A stretch of 14,518 nucleotides of DNA from Alphaproteobacteria bacterium UBA1002 (GTDB lineage Bacteria > Pseudomonadota > Alphaproteobacteria > Rickettsiales > UBA998). This document shows positions 1 to 6,948 of this stretch, piece by piece. Numbering within the stretch: position 1 is the first letter of the stretch; each line of letters begins with the position of its first letter. Both the position numbers and the translations under genes were made by a program. Location of the stretch: contig DBAU01000013.1 in NCBI GenBank assembly GCA_002291845.1, positions 709 through 15,226 on the forward strand. The letters run 5' to 3'. The notes below the pieces were generated by a model. It had not been told where the DNA came from. It worked only from the letters and a program-made list of their open reading frames with translations, and ran no database searches.

Positions 1-236
1 GCCTCGCCATGAAAGCCCTGATTGCCAGCTTGTATGATGCCCAGCGCCGCGGCACCCTCGCCGTCATCGCCGGGATGAAGAAAGGCGAGAAAGCCGACGC
101 GGCCCTGGCGCGCTGGTGGACCGCCCAGGAAAAAGGCATCCAACGCTACGAACGCCTGATCCGCGATCTGAAGTCCTCAGATACACGCAATCTGGCGACG
201 CTGGTGGTGGCGCTGCAGAGCATTCTGGCGATTTAG
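1..236 (+). CDS. C-terminal fragment, probable NAD-specific glutamate dehydrogenase (large alphaproteobacterial type)
   Basis: The reading frame is open to the left edge, so this is the 3' end of a longer gene and the ATG at 9 is probably internal. About 77 residues are visible, ending with TAG at 234-236. The visible pattern is an amphipathic helix with LIASLYDAQRR, then a W-W pair, then DLKSSDTRNLATLVVALQ before the stop. This resembles the end of the roughly 1600-residue NAD-dependent glutamate dehydrogenases, where an EDLxxxQ helix is followed by a Trp-containing helix and a 'DLAxLxVAxxxL' terminus. Those enzymes deaminate glutamate to 2-oxoglutarate in the cytoplasm. The catalytic domain lies outside the window, so the call rests on memory of the family's C-terminus only. 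It is convergent with purH. Confidence 0.55.
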   Translation, partial: LAMKALIASLYDAQRRGTLAVIAGMKKGEKADAALARWWTAQEKGIQRYERLIRDLKSSDTRNLATLVVALQSILAI

Positions 237-245
237 TCGTTTTGG

Positions 246-445
246 TTTGCCCCTGCTCCGGCCTGCTGGCCTCCGTAAGTAAGCGCGCCTTCGCGGGCTT
301 CCGCCTTCGCTAAAGCTTCGGCGGACAAGCATGGCTGACTCGCGCCTCCTGCGCTCGACGAACAAAGAAGCCGTCATTGCGAGGAGTGAAGCGACGAAGC
401 ACTCCATCACCGTCGGATGGATTGCCTCGCTACGCTCGCAATGAC
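246..445 (+). repeat. Composite dispersed repeat, left copy
   Basis: This noncoding stretch lies between two convergent genes. Its first 30 bases (246-275) match the reverse complement of 14489-14518 at 28 of 30 positions. A second shared block starts with ggctgactcg at 333-342 and runs through a ctcgac-aaca segment. The element ends in a long palindrome with arms gtcattgcgag (373-383) and ctcgcaatgac (435-445). The same order of blocks occurs in inverted orientation at the right end of the window. Relative to that copy, this one carries about 27 extra bases at 276-332, including a ccgcc/ggcgg hairpin near 301-324. Short frames inside it are repeat-derived and not credible genes. Confidence 0.75.
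373..445. repeat. Extragenic palindromic element, gtcattgcgag type
   Basis: The outer 11-base arms (373-383 and 435-445) are perfectly complementary. Inside lie two smaller inverted repeats, ggagtg/cactcc (383-388 with 400-405) and ccatc/gatgg (404-408 with 416-420), so the single strand can fold into a branched hairpin. The arm sequence resembles the mobile palindromic repeats common between genes in alphaproteobacteria. It lies 22 bases past the purH stop, between convergent genes, so it could also stabilise or end transcripts from either side. No T-run is present. Confidence 0.8.
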
Positions 446-467
446 CTAAAAATGTGCGCGAAAGCTC

Positions 468-2012
468 TTAATGCCGGAAATGCCGCATGCCGGTGAAGAG
501 CATGGCCATATCGTACTTGTCCGCCGCCGCGATGACTTCTTCGTCGCGCACCGATCCCCCCGGCTGAATCAGGGCCGTAATGCCGGCCTCAGCTGCGGCG
601 TGGACGTTATCATCGAAGGGGAAGAAGGCGTCGGAGGCGAGCACCGTGCCTTTCGTGCCCAGACCATTTTCGGCGGCTTTGCGGCAGGCGATGTGGACGG
701 AATCCACCCGGCTCATCTGCCCCGCGCCGATGCCGTGGGTGCGGCCATCCTTCACCATCACGATGGCGTTGGACTTCACATGCTTGCAGATCGCAAAGGC
801 CGTGCGCAGATCGGCCATTTCCTGCGCGGAGGGGGCGCGTTTTGTCACCACCTTCAGGCCGGATTCCACCAGCACCGCGTCATCGGGCGACTGCACGAGC
901 AGGCCGCCGGAGACACTGCGTAATTGCGGCAGGAAATCCGGGCGGTAGCCATGCAGCTCGAGCAGGCGGAGATTCTTCTTCGCCGCAAAGATTTCTTTGG
1001 CTTCATCGGAGAATTCCGGAGCCAGAATGACTTCCGCAAACTGCTCGGCGATGGCGGCGGCGACGTCCGCCTCCACCCGGCGGTTCAGCGCGATGATGCC
1101 ACCAAACGCGCTTTTCGGATCGCACGCGAAGGCACGGCGATAGGCCTCGGCCAGATCATCCGCCAGCGCCACGCCGCACGGGTTCGCATGCTTGATAATG
1201 GCGACCGCGGGCTGGTCGAATTCCTCCACCAGCTGCAAGGCGGCGTCAGTATCGTTGATGTTGTTGTAGCTCAGCTCCTTGCCCTGCAGCTGGCGCGCCC
1301 CGGCCAGCGTGCCCGCCGCCTCGCCGATGCGGTAGAAGGCCGCCTGCTGGTGCAGGTTCTCGCCGTAGCGCAGGGACTGCACGCGGTCAGCGACCACGAT
1401 CAGGCGCTGCGGCATGCCGGCTTCTTCCTGCTTGGCAAACCAGTTGGCAATCGCGCCGTCATAGGCCGCGGTGCGCGCATAGGCTTTGGCGGCCAGGCGG
1501 CGACGCAGGTTCAGCGTGGTCGCGCCATGGTTGGTCTCGATCTCCTCGAGCACCAGCGCGTAATCGTCCGGCGAAACCACGATGGTGACATCCTCGTGGT
1601 TCTTGGCCGCGGCGCGGATCATCGCGGGCCCGCCAATGTCGATATTCTCGATGCAATCCTCCCAGCCTGCGCCGGACTGCACGGTTTTCTCAAACGGGTA
1701 GAGGTTGATCACCACCAGATCGATGGGTGGGATGTCGTGCTCGGCCATCGCCTGCTGGTGGCTTTGCTCCTTGCGGCGGGCGAGGATGCCGCCATGCACG
1801 CGCGGATGCAGCGTCTTAACCCGGCCATCCATGATCTCCGGGAAGCCCGTATGGTCGGAAACATCGCGCACGTCCAGCCCTTGCTGCTTGAGCAGCGTGG
1901 CCGTCCCGCCTGTGGACAGCAGGGCAATGCCCAGTGCCTGCAGGCGGCGGGCGAATTCAACCACGCCTTCTTTATCGGAGACGGAAATCAGGGCAGTACG
2001 GATGGTGCTCAT
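468..2012 (-). CDS. purH: Bifunctional AICAR transformylase / IMP cyclohydrolase
   Basis: This cytoplasmic enzyme performs the last two steps of de novo purine synthesis: formylation of AICAR with 10-formyl-tetrahydrofolate, then closure to IMP. The 514 residues match the usual length of about 520. The N-terminal cyclohydrolase domain shows ISVSDKEG (9-16), LLSTGGTA (31-38) and the MDGRVKTLHPRVHGG signature (61-75). The transformylase domain shows RYGENLHQ (215-222), KELSYNNINDTDAA (245-258), the catalytic-type KHANPCG (K274, H275) and AFGGIIALNR, and it ends with DAFFPFDDNV and QPGGSVRDEEVI. No strong Shine-Dalgarno sequence is visible before the ATG. The upstream gap to the dehydratase gene carries a nested inverted repeat and a candidate promoter, so purH may be expressed separately from the glycan genes. 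Confidence 0.98.
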   Translation of the reverse strand: MSTIRTALISVSDKEGVVEFARRLQALGIALLSTGGTATLLKQQGLDVRDVSDHTGFPEIMDGRVKTLHPRVHGGILARRKEQSHQQAMAEHDIPPIDLVVINLYPFEKTVQSGAGWEDCIENIDIGGPAMIRAAAKNHEDVTIVVSPDDYALVLEEIETNHGATTLNLRRRLAAKAYARTAAYDGAIANWFAKQEEAGMPQRLIVVADRVQSLRYGENLHQQAAFYRIGEAAGTLAGARQLQGKELSYNNINDTDAALQLVEEFDQPAVAIIKHANPCGVALADDLAEAYRRAFACDPKSAFGGIIALNRRVEADVAAAIAEQFAEVILAPEFSDEAKEIFAAKKNLRLLELHGYRPDFLPQLRSVSGGLLVQSPDDAVLVESGLKVVTKRAPSAQEMADLRTAFAICKHVKSNAIVMVKDGRTHGIGAGQMSRVDSVHIACRKAAENGLGTKGTVLASDAFFPFDDNVHAAAEAGITALIQPGGSVRDEEVIAAADKYDMAMLFTGMRHFRH

Positions 2013-2028
2013 GGGTCGGCTTCAGGAA

Positions 2029-2088
2029 TAAGGTTTCTGTGTGTGAGCTTATAAGCATTTTTGCTCAAAGCTCAAACCCGAAACCTTA
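2029..2088 (-). promoter_or_regulatory. Nested inverted repeat / structured leader between dehydratase gene and purH
   Basis: The outer arms taaggtttc (2029-2037) and gaaacctta (2080-2088) are a perfect 9-base inverted repeat. Inside, gagctt (2045-2050) pairs with aagctc (2068-2073). On the transcribed minus strand a further GAGCA/UGCUU pairing closes an A-rich loop. The structure begins exactly at the TAA stop of the upstream gene and ends about 16 bases before the purH ATG. No proper T-run follows it. It could be an operator, an RNA-processing or attenuation hairpin, or a weak terminator. I do not recognise it as a known purine riboswitch. Confidence 0.55.
2048..2075 (-). promoter_or_regulatory. 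Candidate sigma70-type promoter for purH
   Basis: On the minus strand a TTGAGC hexamer (2075-2070) is separated by 16 bases from TATAAG (2053-2048). The -10 box matches five of six consensus bases and the -35 matches four. Transcription would start near 2041, giving a leader of roughly 28 bases before the purH ATG at 2012. Both boxes overlap the inner inverted repeat, which is what one would expect if a regulator binds there. The call rests on sequence match alone. Confidence 0.4.
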
Positions 2089-3963
2089 CCCCTCTTTGCG
2101 ATATTCCGGCACCAGCTGTTTCAGCATGGCCAGCGCTGCGGCATCATCCCCGGCGGCACAGGCCTCCTGCAGGCGGGCAAGCGTGGCGTCGAAGCCTTCC
2201 GGCAGCGGATCGGCCTGTGCGGCCAGCAGGATGCTGGCATGGCCCGTTTTGGCCAGCTCCTCGGCATTGTAGAAAAGCTCTTCATACATTTTCTCACCCG
2301 GACGCAGGCCGGTATAGACGATCGGGATATCCTCCTCCGGCTTCAGCCCCGCGAGGCGGATCATCTGGCGGGCGAGATCCGCGATCTTCACCGGCTTGCC
2401 CATATCCAGCACATACACGCGGCTATCCAGATCGCCCTCGTCGCGGTGCAGAGCGGCGGCTTGCAGCACCAGCTCCACCGCCTCACGGATGGTCATGAAA
2501 TAGCGCTCAATGTCCGGATGGGTCACGGTGAGCGGCCCCCCCTGCTGCAATTGCTGCTGAAACAGCGGCACCACCGACCCACGCGAGCCAAGCACATTGC
2601 CAAAGCGTACCGTGGTCACGCGCAGGCGCGGCCCAGGCTGCGCCGCCACCACACGGATCACGCGCTCCGCCAGCCGCTTGCAGGCGCCCATCACATTGGC
2701 TGGATTTACCGCCTTATCTGTAGAAATGAGTAGAAAATCCTCAGCCCCTGCAGCCCGCGCGGCTTCCAGCGCATGGCGGGTGCCGAACACATTAGTGCGC
2801 GCCGCTTCCACCACATGATCTTCCGCCAGCGGCACATGCTTGATCGCCGCGGCATGGATCACCAGCACCGGACGGTGCTCACGACAAATACGCGCCAGAT
2901 GCGCGGCGTCACGCACATCGCCGAGCACGGCACGGCGCGGCACGGCGGCATGTTTCTCGCCCAGCTCGCGGTCGATTTCATACAGCAGGTATTCGGAATG
3001 GTCATAAAGCACCAATAGCGAAGGCTGCAGGCGAGCGATCTGGCGGCACAGCTCGGCGCCGATGGAGCCTCCCGCCCCGGTAATCAGCACCGGACGGCCT
3101 GCGATCATCCGGCGCATGCCGTCACGGTCATGGACATTCTGCGGGCGGCCCAGCAAATCCTCGATCTGTACCGGGCGGATGGGGATAGCAGTGCCCAACT
3201 CATCACGAAAATCTGTCAGCCCTGGCAGGCGGGCCAGCGGGATGGCCAGGCGGTCACTAATATCAAGTAAATAGGAGACTGTTTCGCTATCGAGATAATC
3301 CTCGCTGAGCAGCAGGCGCTGCGGACGCTGGGCACGTCGCTCAAGTTTGGCGACCACCTGTGGGATATCTGCTAAGGTTCCATAAACCTTGACACCGTGC
3401 ATCTCTCGCCCACGTTGGGCCTCGGTGGGATCGACGATGCCAGCCACCCGGTAGACGGCACCCGGCATACGCTGTAGGGCACGTAGAAATTGTTCCGCGT
3501 GGTCACCGGCCCCCACAAGCAGTACGGGAATGGCACGTCCAGCCCGCTGCGTCGCACGGTCAGCCGCGGCATCAAAGAACGCGCGATAGACCAGCCGTGG
3601 CCCTGCCAGTAACGAAAGCAGCACCATACCATGCAATAGAGGAATTGAGCGAGGCACCATTTCCAGCCGCGTCACCACAAACCAGCCCGTGTAGAACAGC
3701 ACGATGGTGATGGCACTCACCGTCACGAGGACGCGCATTTCACGCATTGATACGTAGCGCCAGACGCTACGATGCAGACGGAAGCGCAGATAGATCATCA
3801 GAAAAACCAGCAGAAAAACCGGCCATGCAACCGCCAGATAGCCCTCGGTGTGCTTAAGAAAGTCAATGCCCCAGCGCAGGTAGAAGGAGAGCGGAAAACT
3901 CAGGAGCGCCATCAGGAGATCATGCAGGCCGGACAGCCCACCTCGCCAATGACGGCTAGGCAT
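2086..3963 (-). CDS. Membrane-bound NDP-sugar 4,6-dehydratase, FlaA1/CapD/PglF family
   Basis: The protein has 625 residues, the typical length of the long membrane-anchored family members. About four hydrophobic segments lie in residues 12-125. A first nucleotide-binding fold with LLVGAGDHA (148-156) follows, then the catalytic extended-SDR domain starting at VLITGAGGSIGAE (292-304). The active-site region reads STDKAVNPANVMGACKR (414-430): T415, D416 and K417 match the catalytic triad of PglF-type enzymes, and M425 stands where classical SDRs have Tyr, with K429 conserved. RFGNVLGSRGSV (453-463) and GLRPGEKMYEELF near the C-terminus are also typical. The family converts UDP-GlcNAc or a related sugar to a 4-keto-6-deoxy product for surface polysaccharide or glycoprotein synthesis. 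The start overlaps the upstream transferase by 8 bases, which implies translational coupling. The exact substrate cannot be read from the sequence. Confidence 0.93.
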   Translation of the reverse strand: MPSRHWRGGLSGLHDLLMALLSFPLSFYLRWGIDFLKHTEGYLAVAWPVFLLVFLMIYLRFRLHRSVWRYVSMREMRVLVTVSAITIVLFYTGWFVVTRLEMVPRSIPLLHGMVLLSLLAGPRLVYRAFFDAAADRATQRAGRAIPVLLVGAGDHAEQFLRALQRMPGAVYRVAGIVDPTEAQRGREMHGVKVYGTLADIPQVVAKLERRAQRPQRLLLSEDYLDSETVSYLLDISDRLAIPLARLPGLTDFRDELGTAIPIRPVQIEDLLGRPQNVHDRDGMRRMIAGRPVLITGAGGSIGAELCRQIARLQPSLLVLYDHSEYLLYEIDRELGEKHAAVPRRAVLGDVRDAAHLARICREHRPVLVIHAAAIKHVPLAEDHVVEAARTNVFGTRHALEAARAAGAEDFLLISTDKAVNPANVMGACKRLAERVIRVVAAQPGPRLRVTTVRFGNVLGSRGSVVPLFQQQLQQGGPLTVTHPDIERYFMTIREAVELVLQAAALHRDEGDLDSRVYVLDMGKPVKIADLARQMIRLAGLKPEEDIPIVYTGLRPGEKMYEELFYNAEELAKTGHASILLAAQADPLPEGFDATLARLQEACAAGDDAAALAMLKQLVPEYRKEG

Positions 3964-4972
3964 GCGCGTTCACCGGTGCCTTGCTCGCACGCGGCCCTCC
4001 CCGGCCGTAGAGATAAAGATAAACCGCACCGGCACCCACATACGCACTGGCAATCGAAGGTATGGCCAGCCAGTGGGAAAGTGTAGAAATCGCCGCCAGC
4101 ATAACCAGCAAGATATTCAGCGCGAGCACCGTCCGCACAACACGACGATGCGAGTAGCCGCGACGCACCGCACGTTGATAGGCGTGCTCAGAATGGGCTT
4201 GCATGAGGGGGGCGCCACGCATCCAGCGCCTGATCAGCGTCAGGCTTGCATCAACCAGATAATAGGCTGGCAATATCACCGCGGCCGCCCATTGTCCCTG
4301 ACTTGCCAGCGCCAGCAACAGATACCCGGTGAGCATACCAAGCGTGACACTTCCCACATCGCCCAGGAAAATACGCGCCGGGTGACGATTAAAATACCAG
4401 AAGCCCATCACGGCCCCTGCCACCACGGTGGCATCTACCGCGATAAATTTGGCCACCCCAGGCACACTCACTGCGAGCGCGGTTAACCCTGTGCAAAGTG
4501 ACACTGTCTGCATAGAGGTGAGTTCATCAATCCCATCCATGAAGTTGAAGAGATTGAGAAAATAGGCGAGCAACACCGAAGCGAGCATCTGGTCCAAGAC
4601 AAGAGGTAGCCATCCCTGAAAAACAGGTTTCTCCAAGGTAGAAACGGCAAGCACGGCGGCAATCAGATGCACCAGCAGCCGTCGTATGGCGGGCTGACCT
4701 TTCCAGTCATCGAGCAAAGAAATCGACGCCACCGCAAAGATGGCAAGCATCAGCGCCGCGGAAACACCGGTCACCGTGAGAAAAAAAATCAGAGCGAACA
4801 CCACAGCCGCACCACCCCCACGTGGGGTTGGAGACGCATGGTTGGAGCGTTCATTCGGTGTATCGATGAGGGCAAGACGGGGCAAAACCAGAACCAGCAC
4901 ATACGTACCCACCCACGCGAAGGACGCCGCAGAAAGCGCAAGGATGAGCGTATCAGATGCAAGGGCGTTCAT
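3956..4972 (-). CDS. Undecaprenyl-phosphate glycosyl-1-phosphate transferase (WecA/WbpL/MraY-like, GT4 membrane family)
   Basis: This polytopic membrane enzyme transfers a sugar-1-phosphate from a UDP-sugar to undecaprenyl phosphate, starting a surface-glycan chain. Family signatures are in order: DTPNERSNHASPTPRGGG (37-54), the metal-site DD pair in SLLDDW (D88, D89), NFMDGID (143-149), RIFLGDVGS (200-208, with D205) and the UDP-sugar loop HSEHAYQR (260-267). At least nine hydrophobic segments are spread through 338 residues. The frame can also open at a GTG at 4984, but I chose the ATG at 4972 because GGAG lies 6 bases upstream of it. It is followed by the dehydratase gene with an 8-base overlap. 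The specificity motifs look more like WbpL/WecA than MraY, and the pairing with a FlaA1-type dehydratase favours an O-antigen or capsule role. Confidence 0.93.
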   Translation of the reverse strand: MNALASDTLILALSAASFAWVGTYVLVLVLPRLALIDTPNERSNHASPTPRGGGAAVVFALIFFLTVTGVSAALMLAIFAVASISLLDDWKGQPAIRRLLVHLIAAVLAVSTLEKPVFQGWLPLVLDQMLASVLLAYFLNLFNFMDGIDELTSMQTVSLCTGLTALAVSVPGVAKFIAVDATVVAGAVMGFWYFNRHPARIFLGDVGSVTLGMLTGYLLLALASQGQWAAAVILPAYYLVDASLTLIRRWMRGAPLMQAHSEHAYQRAVRRGYSHRRVVRTVLALNILLVMLAAISTLSHWLAIPSIASAYVGAGAVYLYLYGRGGPRASKAPVNAHA

Positions 4973-5032
4973 AGGAGGCTCCACGCCAAGAGGTACGACC
5001 CCTGCTGCCGTTCGGCAAGGGAGGGGAAAAGG

Positions 5033-5899
5033 CTAGTTGGCGCTGCCAGCACCCCACCAGTACACGCCAACAAAGAGGAACAACCACACCACATCAACAA
5101 AGTGCCAGTACCACGCAGCGAACTCGAAGCCCAGATGCCCCTTCTTGGTCAGTGTGCCACGCTTCGCACGCACTAAACACACCGCGAGGAATAAGGTCCC
5201 AATGAGCACATGTGCTCCATGAAAGCCGGTTGCCATGTAGAAGGTGGCCGCATAGATCCCATCCGTAAATTTGAAGGACGCGTGGCTATATTCCACCGCC
5301 TGCAAAATGCTGAAGAGAAACCCAAGCCCAACGGTAATAGCCAGTGCCGTGACCATATCTTTCTGGTTATCCTCCAGCAGGGCATAATGCGCCCAGGTCA
5401 CCGTGGTGCCAGAGAGCAGTAGGATCAGCGTGTTCATAAAGGGCAGATCCCACGCATCAAACGGGGTAATACCTGCCGGCGGCCAGCTGGCCGTGCCGGT
5501 CAGCATATCCCACGTATCTTGAATATGGACCTTAGGGAACAGGCTGGCGTCGAAGAACGCCCAGAAGAAGGCGAAGAAGAACATCACCTCAGAGGTAATA
5601 AACAGCGCCATGCCGACGCGCAGACCATGCTGTACAGCAAACGTGTGAGCTTTATCATAAATGCCCTCGCGAATCACATCGCGCCACCAGAAGCCCATGC
5701 AGGCAATCACAGAAATCAACCCAAGCGGCAAAAGCACCTGCCCCGCTGCCATTTCGTGCATAAACATGGCCAGCCCAACCGCGAGCATAAAGACGGCAGC
5801 AGAGGTGAGCAGCGGCATCGGGCTGGGATCAACCAGATGGTAGGGATGGTCAGCATGGCTAACCGCATGATCGGCGGCATGATGGTCGTGATGGCTCAT
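5033..5899 (-). CDS. coxC: Cytochrome c oxidase subunit III (aa3 type)
   Basis: This is the third core subunit of the proton-pumping heme-copper oxidase in the cytoplasmic membrane. The 288 residues show seven expected hydrophobic helices, with WWRDVIREG, FFAFFWAFFDASLFP, WPPAGI, NTLILLLSGTTVTWAHYAL, the FKFTDGIYAATFYMATGFHGAHVLIGT block and the ending FAAWYWHFVDVVWLFLFVGVYWW, all diagnostic for subunit III. The N-terminus is unusually His-rich (8 His in the first 21 residues). The ATG at 5899 is preceded by GAGG with a 7-base spacer. It is the last oxidase gene of the minus-strand block and ends about 60 bases before the glycosyltransferase start. Confidence 0.98.
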   Translation of the reverse strand: MSHHDHHAADHAVSHADHPYHLVDPSPMPLLTSAAVFMLAVGLAMFMHEMAAGQVLLPLGLISVIACMGFWWRDVIREGIYDKAHTFAVQHGLRVGMALFITSEVMFFFAFFWAFFDASLFPKVHIQDTWDMLTGTASWPPAGITPFDAWDLPFMNTLILLLSGTTVTWAHYALLEDNQKDMVTALAITVGLGFLFSILQAVEYSHASFKFTDGIYAATFYMATGFHGAHVLIGTLFLAVCLVRAKRGTLTKKGHLGFEFAAWYWHFVDVVWLFLFVGVYWWGAGSAN

Positions 5900-5927
5900 G
5901 GGGCGTCCTCAAGCGATAAGATAGGAA

Positions 5928-6473
5928 TTACGAGTTTTTTACCGGAAAAAATGTATATGACAACGTAATATTTGTCAGACCGCGGAGGTGAGGATCATCG
6001 GCGAGGGCTGGATCGAGATAAAATGACACAGGAAAATGCATCACCTGGCCCGGACTCAGCGTTTGCTGCTCAAAACAGAAGCATTGTGTTTTCATAAAAT
6101 ACTTTCCCGCTTCATGCGGCACCACATTATAAACCGCCATACCGGTGATCGGCGCATCGGAGGTATTTTCCGCCTGAAAGGTTACCAACGTCGGCTGACC
6201 AATTTTTACATCCACTACGCGCTGATCCGCAGTAAATCGCCAAGGCAAACCGTCACGGGTGTCCGTATTGAAGTCTACGCTGACACTACGTTCCAGCACG
6301 GTCTGCGGCGCAGCTTTGGCTATTTGGACCGTTCCGCCAAACCCCGTTACCTGACAAAACAGCCGGTATAATGGCACGGACGCGTACGCAAGCATGATCA
6401 TGCCAGCTGCAAAGCCCAGCAGGCTTAACGCCAGTGAGCTGTTTTTTTGTTTTAACGAAGAAGGGTCTGACAT
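5928..6473 (-). CDS. ctaG: Cytochrome c oxidase assembly protein CtaG/Cox11 (CuB insertion)
   Basis: This membrane-anchored periplasmic copper chaperone delivers copper to the CuB site of subunit I. From the ATG at 6473 the protein has 181 residues. It has a short cytoplasmic N-terminus, one membrane helix (about 13-35), VPLYRLFCQVTGFGGT (33-48), and the copper-binding CFCF motif (C131, C133) followed by QTLSPGQVMHFPVSFYLDP. The frame is open further upstream, to 6539, and other ATGs exist. Starting at 6473 is preferred because it begins 10 bases after the small coxF-like gene, whereas the upstream starts would overlap that gene. Confidence 0.96.
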   Translation of the reverse strand: MSDPSSLKQKNSSLALSLLGFAAGMIMLAYASVPLYRLFCQVTGFGGTVQIAKAAPQTVLERSVSVDFNTDTRDGLPWRFTADQRVVDVKIGQPTLVTFQAENTSDAPITGMAVYNVVPHEAGKYFMKTQCFCFEQQTLSPGQVMHFPVSFYLDPALADDPHLRGLTNITLSYTFFPVKNS

Positions 6474-6483
6474 GCTGCATCCA

Positions 6484-6591
6484 TCAGGATGCATATTTAA
6501 TGACCGCAATGGCGTAGAGCAAGGCCACGAGAGTGACAAGCACCGCCAACAACAGAAGATTTTTCCTGCGAAGCTGGCGGTGCGGGTCCAT
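6484..6591 (-). CDS. coxF: CoxF-like one-helix small membrane protein
   Basis: This 35-residue frame lies between the acidic membrane protein and ctaG. It starts with ATG at 6591 and ends with TGA at 6484-6486. It has a short basic N-terminus containing RQLRRKN (5-11), followed by one hydrophobic helix (about 12-31, LLLLAVLVTLVALLYAIAV) and the end IKYAS. Small proteins with 'RRRN' followed by one helix directly before ctaG are common in alphaproteobacterial cox operons and are called CoxF. Their role in oxidase assembly is not well defined. The gap to the upstream gene is 11 bases and to ctaG 10 bases. No good Shine-Dalgarno sequence is seen, so translation may depend on coupling to its neighbours. 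Confidence 0.75.
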   Translation of the reverse strand: MDPHRQLRRKNLLLLAVLVTLVALLYAIAVIKYAS

Positions 6592-6602
6592 AAAGAATCT
6601 AT

Positions 6603-6917
6603 TTATTTTGCGTTCGGCTCTTTCTGACGGCGAATCAGATCAAGAATCAACAGCACAAACACCGTGAAAATTGAGCCCATAATAAAGCTCAGCCCCATCA
6701 AATAAATCACATCCTGACTGAGTGTCTGGAGCAGATCAATCGCACCAGCATCCAAGGCCGCGTCGCCCACATCAGCCACTGCGACGTCTGCGCCATTCAG
6801 TTCTTCGCCAGTGACTTCTACATCCGGGGCATCAACAGAAGCCGCGTCTTCGGAAGTGGCTTCTGGCATATCAGTTTCAACTTCGGTGGTTTGCGTTTCA
6901 GTGGTTTGTGCGTCCAT
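6603..6917 (-). CDS. Acidic single-pass membrane protein within the cox operon, function unknown
   Basis: The product has 104 residues. Residues 1-61 contain 18 Asp/Glu and not one Lys, Arg or His. A single hydrophobic helix follows (about 70-92), then a basic tail RRQKEPNAK (96-104). There is no signal peptide. By the positive-inside rule the tail is cytoplasmic and the acidic domain faces the periplasm. The start is well supported: an AAGGGGG-like Shine-Dalgarno lies just before the ATG at 6917. It sits between ctaB and the coxF-like gene, so it is very probably co-expressed with the oxidase. I do not recognise a family. A docking surface for a basic cytochrome c, or an assembly role, would fit, but this is inference. 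The low-complexity N-terminus will make homology searches weak. Confidence 0.85.
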   Translation of the reverse strand: MDAQTTETQTTEVETDMPEATSEDAASVDAPDVEVTGEELNGADVAVADVGDAALDAGAIDLLQTLSQDVIYLMGLSFIMGSIFTVFVLLILDLIRRQKEPNAK

Positions 6918-6948
6918 GTAGACCCCCTTAATTAAATTAACCCAATGG

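Noticed and set aside
177..410. A 77-codon minus-strand frame in the left intergenic region
   Set aside because: It overlaps the end of the upstream gene and the palindromic repeat, and its Ser/Arg-rich translation is repeat-derived.
373..445. Possible CRISPR repeat or tRNA-like structure
   Set aside because: There is one palindromic unit here, not a regular array with spacers, and no anticodon arm or T-loop consensus. It fits a dispersed extragenic palindrome.
924..2054. A 376-codon open frame on the plus strand
   Set aside because: It is antisense to purH, whose protein is unmistakable. Long antisense frames are expected in GC-rich coding DNA, and the translation shows no family signature.
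5003..5017. Small hairpin tgccg-ttc-ggca between coxC and the transferase as a terminator
   Set aside because: The stem is only 4-5 pairs and there is no T-run after it on the transcribed strand.
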